In this document: positions 1-5,579 of the stretch, in pieces | Numbering within the stretch: position 1 is the first letter of the stretch | Layout of the letters: each line of letters opens with the position of its first letter | From: JBGPJO01 sp964348535 | GTDB taxonomy: Bacteria; Patescibacteriota; Minisyncoccia; Phycocordibacterales; JAKFXT01 | DNA length: 6,406 bases | Reading direction: 5' to 3' | Assembly (NCBI GenBank): GCA_964348535.1 | Contig: CAYGDB010000036.1 | Span: 1-6,406, forward strand | Program-made: the position numbers and the translations under genes | Notes under the pieces: generated by a model | Seen by the model: only the letters and a program-made list of their open reading frames with translations | The model's database searches: none | What the model was told of the DNA's origin: nothing

Positions 1-5
1 ATTTT

Positions 6-53
6 CCATACAATTCTCATTTTAGAGTGTTCGGATTCAAAGGTAAATTTCCC
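6..53 (+). repeat. Left copy of 48-bp inverted repeat
   Basis: This stretch is the exact reverse complement of 6359-6406, with 48 of 48 positions matching; the match breaks at the next inner base (g54 against a6358). Five extra bases lie outside it on the left. The inner end holds a near-palindrome, GGTAAATTTCCC (42-53), with one mismatched pair. Because it brackets housekeeping genes (rpsO, pnp), it is unlikely to be the terminus of a simple transposon. An interspersed multi-copy repeat at which assembly stopped is the likelier reading. A chimeric or fold-back contig end is the alternative. Confidence 0.9.
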
Positions 54-69
54 GTGATGAATCAGTGGC

Positions 70-118
70 TGAGACGAGCTTTTTGGAGCTGATATTTGGC
101 TATAAAAAGCTCGTCTCA
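70..118. repeat. 15-bp perfect dyad (stem-loop) upstream of the GC-rich gene
   Basis: TGAGACGAGCTTTTT (70-84) is perfectly complementary to AAAAAGCTCGTCTCA (104-118), separated by 19 nt. Within the loop AGC (87-89) can pair with GCT (99-101). No U-run follows the right arm on either strand, so it does not look like an intrinsic terminator. It ends 56 nt before the ATG of the gene at 175. It could be a leader RNA hairpin, an operator, or a recombinase/transposase recognition site; the sequence does not decide between these. Confidence 0.85.
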
Positions 119-160
119 ATCGAGGCAAGACGCAAATCAGAGCGAATCTGGTGCTACGAA

Positions 161-166
161 AAGGAG
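161..166 (+). promoter_or_regulatory. Shine-Dalgarno site AAGGAG for the GC-rich gene
   Basis: AAGGAG lies 8 nt before the ATG at 175. It fixes that ATG as the start, in preference to the in-frame GTG at 151, which would lie upstream of the site. A canonical SD is notable here because rpsO, the NYN gene, pnp and the two genes after it have none. Confidence 0.8.
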
Positions 167-174
167 CTAACGTC

Positions 175-1077
175 ATGACGACGCTTACTCAATTGGCCAC
201 CGCCGGCCAAATTAAGCAACTCACCCGCATGGCCACCGACGCTGCCGAGAAGGCGGTGAAGGCATATGCCAACTCAAACTACCTCAGCAAGGAGGGTGCC
301 GAGCGCGTGAAGAGCAACGCCGACTTCGTCGGTCGAATCCATGCCGCGACCGTTCTCGCCATCGTCGAACTGTCGAACTCCGACAAGTTCAAGGACGAAG
401 AGGTGGAGTCCAACTACGGCTACCTCTCCGGTTACCGCAAGCCCAAGTCGATCACGGAGCAGTGCAACATTCTGCGCCAGATCTTCCCGGGTGTCGGGTT
501 CGCCGACGAGAAGCTCGCGGAACGCGAACTGCCGAAGTTCGCCGAAGGATGGTTCGCCATCCCGAGGTGGCAGACGCTTGCGCCGACCTACAGCGAGGCC
601 GTGCAGAAGGTGCTCGACGCGATCAAGAAAGTCCGCAACGGAAAGTTCCACAACTACCGTGACGGGCAGATCAACGATCAGCGTCTGCGCCAGTCGGCCA
701 AGACGACGACCGTGTTCCAAAAGCTCGGCGACGAGCAGAAGGATTACGACATCCTCGTGGTGGCTGCCCAGTTCGGCATCCGTCATCGGGGACGCTCCGT
801 TCGTCGCGCTCGTGAGGTCTTCTCGGTCAACGAGTTCGGCCTCGGCGGTTTTGCGGTCGGGATCATGATCCTGACTCACGCGGAACGCCTCCAGCACTTC
901 GACGATCTCTGGATCGACTGTGCTGGCGATGAGTTCGACGATCCGGATGCCGATGTCCGCTTCGATCGCGCCCGGTGCTTCCGCTTCAGCGACGGCAAGG
1001 TCGGGTTCGGCACGCGCTGGTTCGGCTTTGCCTACGGCGACTACGGTTCCGCGTCGGCTTTCGTTCCGCAGAACTGA
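175..1077 (+). CDS. GC-rich 300-aa protein of unknown function
   Basis: The function is not recognised. The start is the ATG 8 nt after AAGGAG, giving 300 residues and a TGA stop. The N-terminal half is mostly charged and helical in character, with a conserved-looking aromatic stretch around 122-131 (FAEGWFAIPR). The C-terminal part (about 190-296) looks like the globular core: a hydrophobic strand DILVVAAQF (192-200), a basic motif RHRGRSVRRAR (203-213), a glycine-rich segment NEFGLGGFAVGIM (219-231), an acidic LWIDCAGDEF (245-254), and a Gly/aromatic tail ending SASAF. There is no signal peptide and no convincing membrane helix. Composition is foreign to the window: about 63% G+C in a sampled 60-nt line (481-540), against about 30% in a pnp line (2941-3000), with G/C strongly preferred at third positions. 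It has its own dyad upstream and terminator downstream, so it appears to be an independent transcription unit. I have only a vague impression of similar proteins recurring in candidate-phyla genomes. The coding call is firm; the role is open. Confidence 0.85.
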   Translation: MTTLTQLATAGQIKQLTRMATDAAEKAVKAYANSNYLSKEGAERVKSNADFVGRIHAATVLAIVELSNSDKFKDEEVESNYGYLSGYRKPKSITEQCNILRQIFPGVGFADEKLAERELPKFAEGWFAIPRWQTLAPTYSEAVQKVLDAIKKVRNGKFHNYRDGQINDQRLRQSAKTTTVFQKLGDEQKDYDILVVAAQFGIRHRGRSVRRAREVFSVNEFGLGGFAVGIMILTHAERLQHFDDLWIDCAGDEFDDPDADVRFDRARCFRFSDGKVGFGTRWFGFAYGDYGSASAFVPQN

Positions 1078-1092
1078 CTCTTTGGAAAATTT

Positions 1093-1132
1093 TCAGGGCT
1101 ATCCACTCGTTGGATAGCCCTGATTTCTTTTT
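1093..1132 (+). terminator. Intrinsic terminator of the GC-rich gene
   Basis: A perfect 13-bp stem TCAGGGCTATCCA / TGGATAGCCCTGA (1093-1105 / 1111-1123) with a 5-nt loop CTCGT is followed directly by TTTCTTTTT. It begins 15 nt after the stop codon at 1077 and separates the cassette from rpsO. Confidence 0.92.
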
Positions 1133-1151
1133 ATACCCTAATTTCTAAAGC

Positions 1152-1180
1152 TTGCGAAAAAGAGCCATATATGATAAAGT
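1152..1180 (+). promoter_or_regulatory. Putative rpsO promoter, near-leaderless
   Basis: TTGCGA (1152-1157) is followed after 17 nt by TAAAGT (1175-1180), which has an extended -10 TGA in front (1172-1174). Transcription would begin around 1187, at or beside the ATG at 1188. An overlapping TATGAT (1170-1175) is an alternative -10 but lacks a -35. The hexamers are imperfect, so the call rests on spacing, the extended -10 and the resemblance to the arrangements before 4536 and 5580. Confidence 0.5.
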
Positions 1181-1187
1181 TTCCATA

Positions 1188-1451
1188 ATGCTTACAGTAA
1201 AGAAAAAGGGTAAAGTTATAGCCGAAAATAGGATACATGATAAGGACACGGGGTCTCCCGAGGTCCAGATTTCCATTTTGACAAAAACTATAGCAGAGTT
1301 GGCTTCTCATTTAAAAAAACACCCGAAAGACAAGCATTCAAGAAGGGGACTTCTCCAGATGGTGGCGGACAGACGTTCTCATCTCGGATATTTGAAAAAG
1401 AAGAGCGAAAAAAGATACGCCAGCATTGTTCGCAAGCTGGAACTTAAATAA
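1188..1451 (+). CDS. rpsO: 30S ribosomal protein S15
   Basis: S15 is a primary 16S rRNA-binding protein that helps form the platform of the 30S subunit and takes part in a bridge to the 50S. At 87 residues it is close to the usual 88-89. The S15 signature is visible: DTGSPEVQI (20-28), then the rRNA-binding turn with H41, H45, D48, H50 and S51 in the HxxxHxxDxHSRRGL pattern, and the basic C-terminal helix with RRSHLGYLKKK (62-72). The ATG at 1188 is preferred over an upstream in-frame TTG at 1152 because S15 proteins start just before this residue and the upstream codons lie over the promoter. There is no Shine-Dalgarno sequence. No S15-binding leader is possible if the mRNA starts at about 1187, so classical S15 leader autoregulation seems absent. 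pnp, the usual neighbour, lies further downstream. Confidence 0.97.
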   Translation: MLTVKKKGKVIAENRIHDKDTGSPEVQISILTKTIAELASHLKKHPKDKHSRRGLLQMVADRRSHLGYLKKKSEKRYASIVRKLELK

Positions 1452-1460
1452 CTTAGAGCG

Positions 1461-1477
1461 TGAAGCCTGGAGCTTCA
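1461..1477 (+). other. Short hairpin after rpsO
   Basis: TGAAGC (1461-1466) pairs with GCTTCA (1472-1477) around CTGGA. The following bases are GAAAAATTC rather than a U-run, so this is at best a weak terminator or a 3'-end stabilising hairpin for rpsO mRNA. Confidence 0.35.
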
Positions 1478-1505
1478 GAAAAATTCAATTAAGCTATTTG
1501 TAGTG

Positions 1506-1511
1506 TATAAT
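1506..1511 (+). promoter_or_regulatory. Putative -10 box for the NYN gene
   Basis: A consensus TATAAT in the rpsO-NYN gap would give a start near 1518 and a leader of about 80 nt. The -35 region is poor (around 1483-1489). The leader contains AAAGGC (1558-1563) able to pair with GCCTTT (1581-1586), with an inner CCT/AGG pair, but no SD close to the ATG. Confidence 0.45.
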
Positions 1512-1598
1512 TGAAAGAGTCAATTTATTAAAGTAGGGTCGGATTTTTATATTTTATAAAGGCTTTGCCTAAGAGGTTTTGCCTTTAGCAATTTAAAT

Positions 1599-2138
1599 AT
1601 GTCAGTAATAAAACACAGCGAGCAAAGAGTGGGTATGTTTATAGATACCCAAAACCTTTATCACAGCGCCAGAAATTTATACAAAGCCAAAGTTAATTTC
1701 GGTCAAGTGGTCAAAGATGCGGTTGCCGGGCGGGCCGTTATAAGAGTGGTTGCTTATGTTATCTCAACCGAAAGCGGGGAAGAAAAAACATTTTTTGAAG
1801 CCCTAGAAAAGCTTGGCATTGAAACCAAAGTCAAAGACCTACAAATTTTTTGGGGTGGCGCCAAGAAAGCCGACTGGGATGTGGGGCTGGCCGTTGATGC
1901 CATAAGGCTAGCTCCAAAACTGGACACGGTCATAATCGCTTCGGGCGACGGAGATTTTGAACCTTTGGTGGAATATCTAAAAAATAATGAGGGTTGCCAA
2001 GTGGAGGTGGTGGCTTTTGGGAAATCAACTTCAAGCAAACTAAGAGAAGCCACGGACGGTTTTTTTGACCTTTGCGATAACCCCAGAAAATATCTGCTCG
2101 GACAAGGAAAACGTGGAAAGGAAGAGGTGGAGGAATAA
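1599..2138 (+). CDS. NYN-domain (LabA/PIN-like) protein, probable RNase
   Basis: This is a 179-residue protein of the NYN/LabA family, whose PIN-like fold usually forms a metal-dependent ribonuclease. The expected acidic residues are all present: D16 in the first strand (VGMFIDTQNLY, 12-21), D92/D94 and D100 in ADWDVGLAVDA (91-101), and D117/D119 in the SGDGDF motif (115-120). A further strand and helix follow (VEVVAFGKSTSSKLREATD), then a short charged Lys/Glu tail (about 169-179) that is probably disordered. There are no membrane segments, so it should be cytosolic. The ATG at 1599 has no Shine-Dalgarno sequence. The gene sits between rpsO and pnp, genes often adjacent elsewhere, and is closed by its own terminator. 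That context suggests RNA turnover or rRNA/mRNA processing, but the substrate is unknown. The family call is strong; RNase activity is inferred from intact acidic residues. Confidence 0.9.
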   Translation: MSVIKHSEQRVGMFIDTQNLYHSARNLYKAKVNFGQVVKDAVAGRAVIRVVAYVISTESGEEKTFFEALEKLGIETKVKDLQIFWGGAKKADWDVGLAVDAIRLAPKLDTVIIASGDGDFEPLVEYLKNNEGCQVEVVAFGKSTSSKLREATDGFFDLCDNPRKYLLGQGKRGKEEVEE

Positions 2139-2148
2139 AAAAAATTAC

Positions 2149-2192
2149 AAAAATTGTCCCGAAGCTTTGCTCGGGACAATTTTTTAGTTTTT
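2149..2192. terminator. Intrinsic terminator after the NYN gene
   Basis: A perfect 14-bp stem AAAAATTGTCCCGA / TCGGGACAATTTTT (2149-2162 / 2171-2184) with an 8-nt loop is followed by T, AG and a second T run. The A-rich left side would also give a U-run on the opposite strand, but no - strand gene needs it here. It isolates pnp transcriptionally from rpsO and the NYN gene. Confidence 0.93.
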
Positions 2193-2223
2193 ACTTATTG
2201 TGCTAATCTTGCCTGTATTAAAA

Positions 2224-2229
2224 GATAAT
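2224..2229 (+). promoter_or_regulatory. Possible -10 box for pnp
   Basis: GATAAT matches TATAAT at 5 of 6 positions and would start transcription near 2236, just before the leader stem-loop that begins at 2241. No good -35 was found at 16-18 nt spacing; TTGTGC (2198-2203) is 20 nt away. A pnp promoter somewhere in 2193-2240 is expected because of the terminator just upstream. Confidence 0.35.
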
Positions 2230-2240
2230 TAAAAAGTCCG

Positions 2241-2312
2241 CAGAGATTAGGTTTGCCCAGCACCTTTATTGAAATCTAAAATCGGTCAATAAAGGTGCTG
2301 GGTGAATCTCTG
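2241..2312 (+). promoter_or_regulatory. Long pnp leader stem-loop
   Basis: CCCAGCACCTTTATTGA (2256-2272) is perfectly complementary to TCAATAAAGGTGCTGGG (2286-2302), a 17-bp stem with a 13-nt loop. Outside it, CAGAGATT (2241-2248) pairs with AATCTCTG (2305-2312), extending the structure by 8 bp across an asymmetric 7/2-nt internal loop. The base of the stem ends 13 nt before the pnp ATG. There is no U-run after it, so it is not a terminator. In E. coli a long pnp leader duplex is cut by RNase III and then removed by PNPase, which shuts off its own translation. A similar autoregulatory role here is inferred from position and form. Confidence 0.8.
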
Positions 2313-2325
2313 GATTTTAAAAAGA

Positions 2326-4473
2326 ATGGAAAAAAAACAATATTCTGTGGAAATTGGGGGCAAGACCCTGACAGCGGAGTTTAATGACCTTGCCAACCAA
2401 GCCCACGGCTCGGTGATTTTAAGATACGGCAACACCACCGTCCTTGGAACGGCGGTGATGTCATCAAAACCCAAGGAAAGTCAGGGTTATTTTCCTCTGA
2501 CCGTTGAATATGAAGAAAAATTTTACGCCGCCGGTCAAATCCTCGGCAGTCGTTTTGTCCGCCGCGAGGGAAGGCCCTCTGATGAGGCAATGCTTTCGGG
2601 AAGAGTCGTGGACCGCACCATAAGACCGCTTTTTCCACAGCATATGAGAAATGATGTTCAGGTGGTAATCACCGTTCTTGGTGTTGATGAATACGACCCG
2701 GATGTTTTGGGAGTGGTGGCGGCCTCGCTTTCTTTAGCTACCTCCAAAATCCCCTGGAATGGACCCGTCTCCGGAATACGAGTGGGGAAAGAATCCGACA
2801 ACGAAAATTTTTTAATAAATCCATCCTATATAACAAGAAGTGGTTCAAAATATAATCTTGATATTACAGCCTGCGGAAAAGATGGAAATATAAATATGAT
2901 AGAAGTCGGCTCAAAAGAAGTCTCGGAAGAAATCGTAGCGGAAGGGCTAAACAAAGCTTCAGAAGAAATAGAAAAACTCCAAGAATTTCAGAAAAAAATA
3001 ATCGCCGAAATAGGAAAAGAAAAAGTTTCTATTCCGGAGCCAGAAATTCCAACAGAGATAAAAGAATTTTTCCAAAAGAGCTTCAAGGAAAAACTTGAAA
3101 ATCTGATAGCAAAAGGTCAGGGAAATAAAGAGGCTCTAAATACCATAAGCGAAGAATGGTTTTCCGCCATTGCCGAGAATCTTCCCGACTCTGACAAATC
3201 AAGAGCTGATGATTTCTGGGACGAAATGGTGGATGAAGTAATACACAAAGAAGCCATAGAAAACGGCAAACGCGCGGATGGAAGAAAGCTTGATCAAATC
3301 AGACCTCTTTATGCCGAAGCGGGAGGAATTACACCAGCCGTCCACGGCTCTGGCACTTTCTTTAGAGGTGAAACCCATGTTGTTTCTTTCCTGACACTGG
3401 GAGGCCCGCAAGATTCGCTTCTCTTGGACACCATGGAAGACCGCGAAGTGAAAAAAAGATTCATGCATCACTACAACTTTCCGCCATTTTCAGTCGGAGA
3501 AACGGGAAGAGTGGGCGGACTAAACAGAAGGGCGATAGGGCATGGAGCGCTTGCTGAAAAAGCTCTTGAGGCCGTCATTCCTGATATTGAAAAGTTTCCT
3601 TACACCGTGAGACTGGTCTCTGAATGTATGGCTTCAAACGGATCCACCTCAATGGCTTCCGTCTGCGCTTCATCAGTAGCACTGATGGACGGCGGAGTGC
3701 CCATTACCCGGCCCGTTGCCGGAATATCGATCGGACTGATGCTTGAAGATAAAAACCGTTATGCCCTCCTTACCGATATTCAAGGACCGGAGGACCATCA
3801 CGGAGATATGGATTTCAAAGTGGCTGGCACCAGAGAAGGAATAACCGCCATCCAGCTTGATATAAAACTGGACGGAGTGCCGATTCCCATTTTGATTGAA
3901 GCCATGGAAAAAGCCAAGACCGCGAGAATTTTCATTTTGGACACCATTGAAAAAGCCATCCCAAATCCGAGAAGCGAAATGTCTCCGAGAGCGCCCCAAA
4001 TAGTGGTAACCAAAATCCGACCGGACCAAATCGGTCTTGTCATAGGTGGAGGCGGGAAAACCATAAACGAAATAAGAGAAAAAACCGGAACGGAAATAGA
4101 AATTGAAGACGACGGAACGGTCTTTATCACCGGCAAAGGGGGCGGAGCTGAAAAAGCGGCCGAGATTATTCGCGATATGACCAAAGAATATAAAGCCGGA
4201 GAAACTTACGATGGTGTGGTAACCAGAATAATGGACTTCGGAGCTTTTGTAAAAATTGGGCACAGCGCTGAAGGACTCGTTCACATATCGGAAATTGCTC
4301 CTTTCAGAATAAACAAGGTCTCTGAGGCTTTGAAAGAAGGCGATCAAGTTCCGGTAGTAGTAAAAGAAATAGACGAGAAAGGCAGAATCAATCTCTCAAT
4401 AAAAAATCGAGACAAAAGCTTCGCTGAAAGAAAGGGGCTGAAACCGCCTGAAGAGGGACGGGGCGAGCTATAA
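2326..4473 (+). CDS. pnp: Polynucleotide phosphorylase (PNPase)
   Basis: PNPase is a trimeric 3'-5' exoribonuclease that uses phosphate to release nucleoside diphosphates, and a core enzyme of mRNA decay. The 715-residue chain has the full bacterial architecture: first RNase PH-like domain (about 5-140, with RREGRPSD at 79-86 and RTIRPLFP at 97-104), helical linker domain (about 200-300), catalytic second RNase PH-like domain (about 315-545), KH domain (about 555-615, GxxG at 574-577) and S1 domain (about 624-693). Active-site features are present: FRGET (346-350) and the EDHHGDMDFK segment with D490, D496 and K498, matching E. coli D486, D492 and K494. The ATG at 2326 is chosen because the in-frame GTG at 2302 lies inside the leader stem and bacterial PNPases start close to this point. 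No clear Shine-Dalgarno sequence is visible, and no terminator follows, so readthrough into the next gene is possible. Confidence 0.97.
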   Translation: MEKKQYSVEIGGKTLTAEFNDLANQAHGSVILRYGNTTVLGTAVMSSKPKESQGYFPLTVEYEEKFYAAGQILGSRFVRREGRPSDEAMLSGRVVDRTIRPLFPQHMRNDVQVVITVLGVDEYDPDVLGVVAASLSLATSKIPWNGPVSGIRVGKESDNENFLINPSYITRSGSKYNLDITACGKDGNINMIEVGSKEVSEEIVAEGLNKASEEIEKLQEFQKKIIAEIGKEKVSIPEPEIPTEIKEFFQKSFKEKLENLIAKGQGNKEALNTISEEWFSAIAENLPDSDKSRADDFWDEMVDEVIHKEAIENGKRADGRKLDQIRPLYAEAGGITPAVHGSGTFFRGETHVVSFLTLGGPQDSLLLDTMEDREVKKRFMHHYNFPPFSVGETGRVGGLNRRAIGHGALAEKALEAVIPDIEKFPYTVRLVSECMASNGSTSMASVCASSVALMDGGVPITRPVAGISIGLMLEDKNRYALLTDIQGPEDHHGDMDFKVAGTREGITAIQLDIKLDGVPIPILIEAMEKAKTARIFILDTIEKAIPNPRSEMSPRAPQIVVTKIRPDQIGLVIGGGGKTINEIREKTGTEIEIEDDGTVFITGKGGGAEKAAEIIRDMTKEYKAGETYDGVVTRIMDFGAFVKIGHSAEGLVHISEIAPFRINKVSEALKEGDQVPVVVKEIDEKGRINLSIKNRDKSFAERKGLKPPEEGRGEL

Positions 4474-4520
4474 ATAAAGAATTATTATGAAAAGAAAAAG
4501 AGAGGCAATCCATTCAAAAG

Positions 4521-4529
4521 TGGTATAAT
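4521..4529 (+). promoter_or_regulatory. Extended -10 promoter giving a leaderless mRNA
   Basis: TGGTATAAT is a perfect extended -10 (TGnTATAAT). The box ends 7 nt before A4536, the first base of the ATG, so the predicted transcription start coincides with the start codon. The -35 region (about 4501-4506, agaggc) is not recognisable, as is usual for extended -10 promoters. No Shine-Dalgarno sequence could fit. Confidence 0.75.
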
Positions 4530-4535
4530 TTTTCA

Positions 4536-5555
4536 ATGGAGGAAAATAAGAAAATAAACCCGGAAGGTTTTGAGGCCCTTTTAAAACAAAATGAAATTGC
4601 CGAGCAAGAAAAAAAAGTTCTTGGAAAAAACGAATCTATTGAATCTCGAATTATAAAAAACGCACCGAAGCGGGGATCTGGCACGGTCAGAAGTTTTCGA
4701 ACTCTTCAAGGAGACGTGGAGGAAGGCGTTAATCATGGCAAGACAACCATAGTTTCAATGATGGCCTCCGAGAGCCGCGCTCAATCGGTAAAAAATATGG
4801 CAGACGATATTTTTTTGACCGTTAAGTCCGAGAGGACAAAAAAAATAGCGGCTTACATTTTGGGATTGGTTCTTTTAGGATCGGGCGGGTCTGCTCTTTA
4901 TTACGTTCTCTCTAAAGAAGATGCTGTAGTTAAAATAGCCGACCAAGAAAGTTTTATTTTTGCCGAAGAGACATACTCGATAGACATAACTGGACGCTCA
5001 AGCGCTGAGAATAGAGCTCTTTTTGAAAAAGAACGTCAAAAATTATCAGCTTCGCTAGGTTCAATGGTAGAGATCCGCCTCACCCGAACAATTTCGCTTC
5101 CGGAAAATAAAACCGAAGTCAAAATTCTAACCACCGAAGAATTTTTTCAATCTTTCAAACTTAAACCCCCGCCCCGTTTGCTTCGCTCTTTTCAACCGAA
5201 TTTTATGCTCGGATTTAACGTCTTGAGCAAGAACGAACCATTCCTCCTTTTAAAGACAACCTCTTACGAAATAGCTTTTTCCGATATGCTTGATTGGGAA
5301 AAAGACGTATCCGGTTTTTTCCGCCCCAAAAGGGATTTTGTAAAAATAGGCACCACCACTGCACCATCATCTGATTCCTTAATCTTCAAAGATGCCATTT
5401 ATAAAAATATTGACACCCGAGAACTTAAAAATGAGGCCGGTAAAACTCTTTTAATTTACGCCTTCCCAAACCAGGAAACCCTTGTAATTTCAACAAACCC
5501 GGTAACCATTGGAGAGGTCATAGACCGCTTAACCACCAGAAAGGTGGTTCGCTAA
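4536..5555 (+). CDS. Single-pass membrane protein of unknown function
   Basis: No known family is recognised in this 339-residue protein. The first 100 residues are charged, Glu/Lys/Asn-rich and probably cytoplasmic. One clear membrane helix lies at about 104-126 (core AAYILGLVLLGSGGSALYYVL), preceded by KSERTKK, which by the positive-inside rule places the C-terminal two thirds outside. That outer part (about 130-339) has alternating hydrophobic strands and ends with a compact-looking segment (KTLLIYAFPNQETLVIST, 303-320) followed by an amphipathic helix. The layout resembles bitopic envelope proteins seen in candidate-phyla genomes, but no enzymatic motif is visible. GVNHGKT (64-70) is one residue short of a Walker A motif. 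A 62-nt gap follows pnp, and the DksA-like gene begins 24 nt after the stop, so the last two genes may form an operon. Confidence 0.88.
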   Translation: MEENKKINPEGFEALLKQNEIAEQEKKVLGKNESIESRIIKNAPKRGSGTVRSFRTLQGDVEEGVNHGKTTIVSMMASESRAQSVKNMADDIFLTVKSERTKKIAAYILGLVLLGSGGSALYYVLSKEDAVVKIADQESFIFAEETYSIDITGRSSAENRALFEKERQKLSASLGSMVEIRLTRTISLPENKTEVKILTTEEFFQSFKLKPPPRLLRSFQPNFMLGFNVLSKNEPFLLLKTTSYEIAFSDMLDWEKDVSGFFRPKRDFVKIGTTTAPSSDSLIFKDAIYKNIDTRELKNEAGKTLLIYAFPNQETLVISTNPVTIGEVIDRLTTRKVVR

Positions 5556-5564
5556 AGAAAAAAA

Positions 5565-5573
5565 TGATATTCT
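5565..5573 (+). promoter_or_regulatory. Putative extended -10 before the DksA-like gene
   Basis: TGATATTCT fits TGn plus a 4-of-6 -10 hexamer, and its end lies 7 nt before A5580 of the ATG, the same geometry as at 4521-4536. No -35 is evident. The short gap after the preceding gene means cotranscription is equally possible. Confidence 0.45.
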
Positions 5574-5579
5574 TACGGA

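Noticed and set aside
341..868. Second + strand frame of 175 codons inside the GC-rich gene
   Set aside because: Its product is a low-complexity Ser/Arg/Thr-rich chain typical of a shifted frame over G+C-rich codons; no start signal.
274..897. Long open frame of 207 codons on the - strand opposite the GC-rich gene
   Set aside because: High G+C lowers stop-codon frequency and produces long antisense frames. It lacks an SD and lies wholly inside a better-supported gene with an SD and terminator.
2302..2325. GTG at 2302 as the pnp start, adding eight residues
   Set aside because: The GTG sits at the base of the leader stem without an SD, and the extra residues (MNLWILKR) do not look like a PNPase N-terminus; the ATG at 2326 fits the family.
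4487..4528. 13-codon ORF (MKRKREAIHSKVV) between pnp and the 4536 gene
   Set aside because: No SD, and its stop lies inside the TATAAT of the next promoter; too short to support from sequence alone.
4599..4745. GVNHGKT at residues 64-70 of the 4536 gene as a Walker A ATP-binding loop
   Set aside because: Only three residues separate the first glycine from GKT, whereas Walker A needs four, and no strand, Walker B or P-loop fold follows; a membrane helix comes soon after.
5531..5549. AACCACC/GGTGGTT hairpin as a terminator of the 4536 gene
   Set aside because: It lies within the last codons of the gene and is followed by CGCTAAAG, with no U-run.
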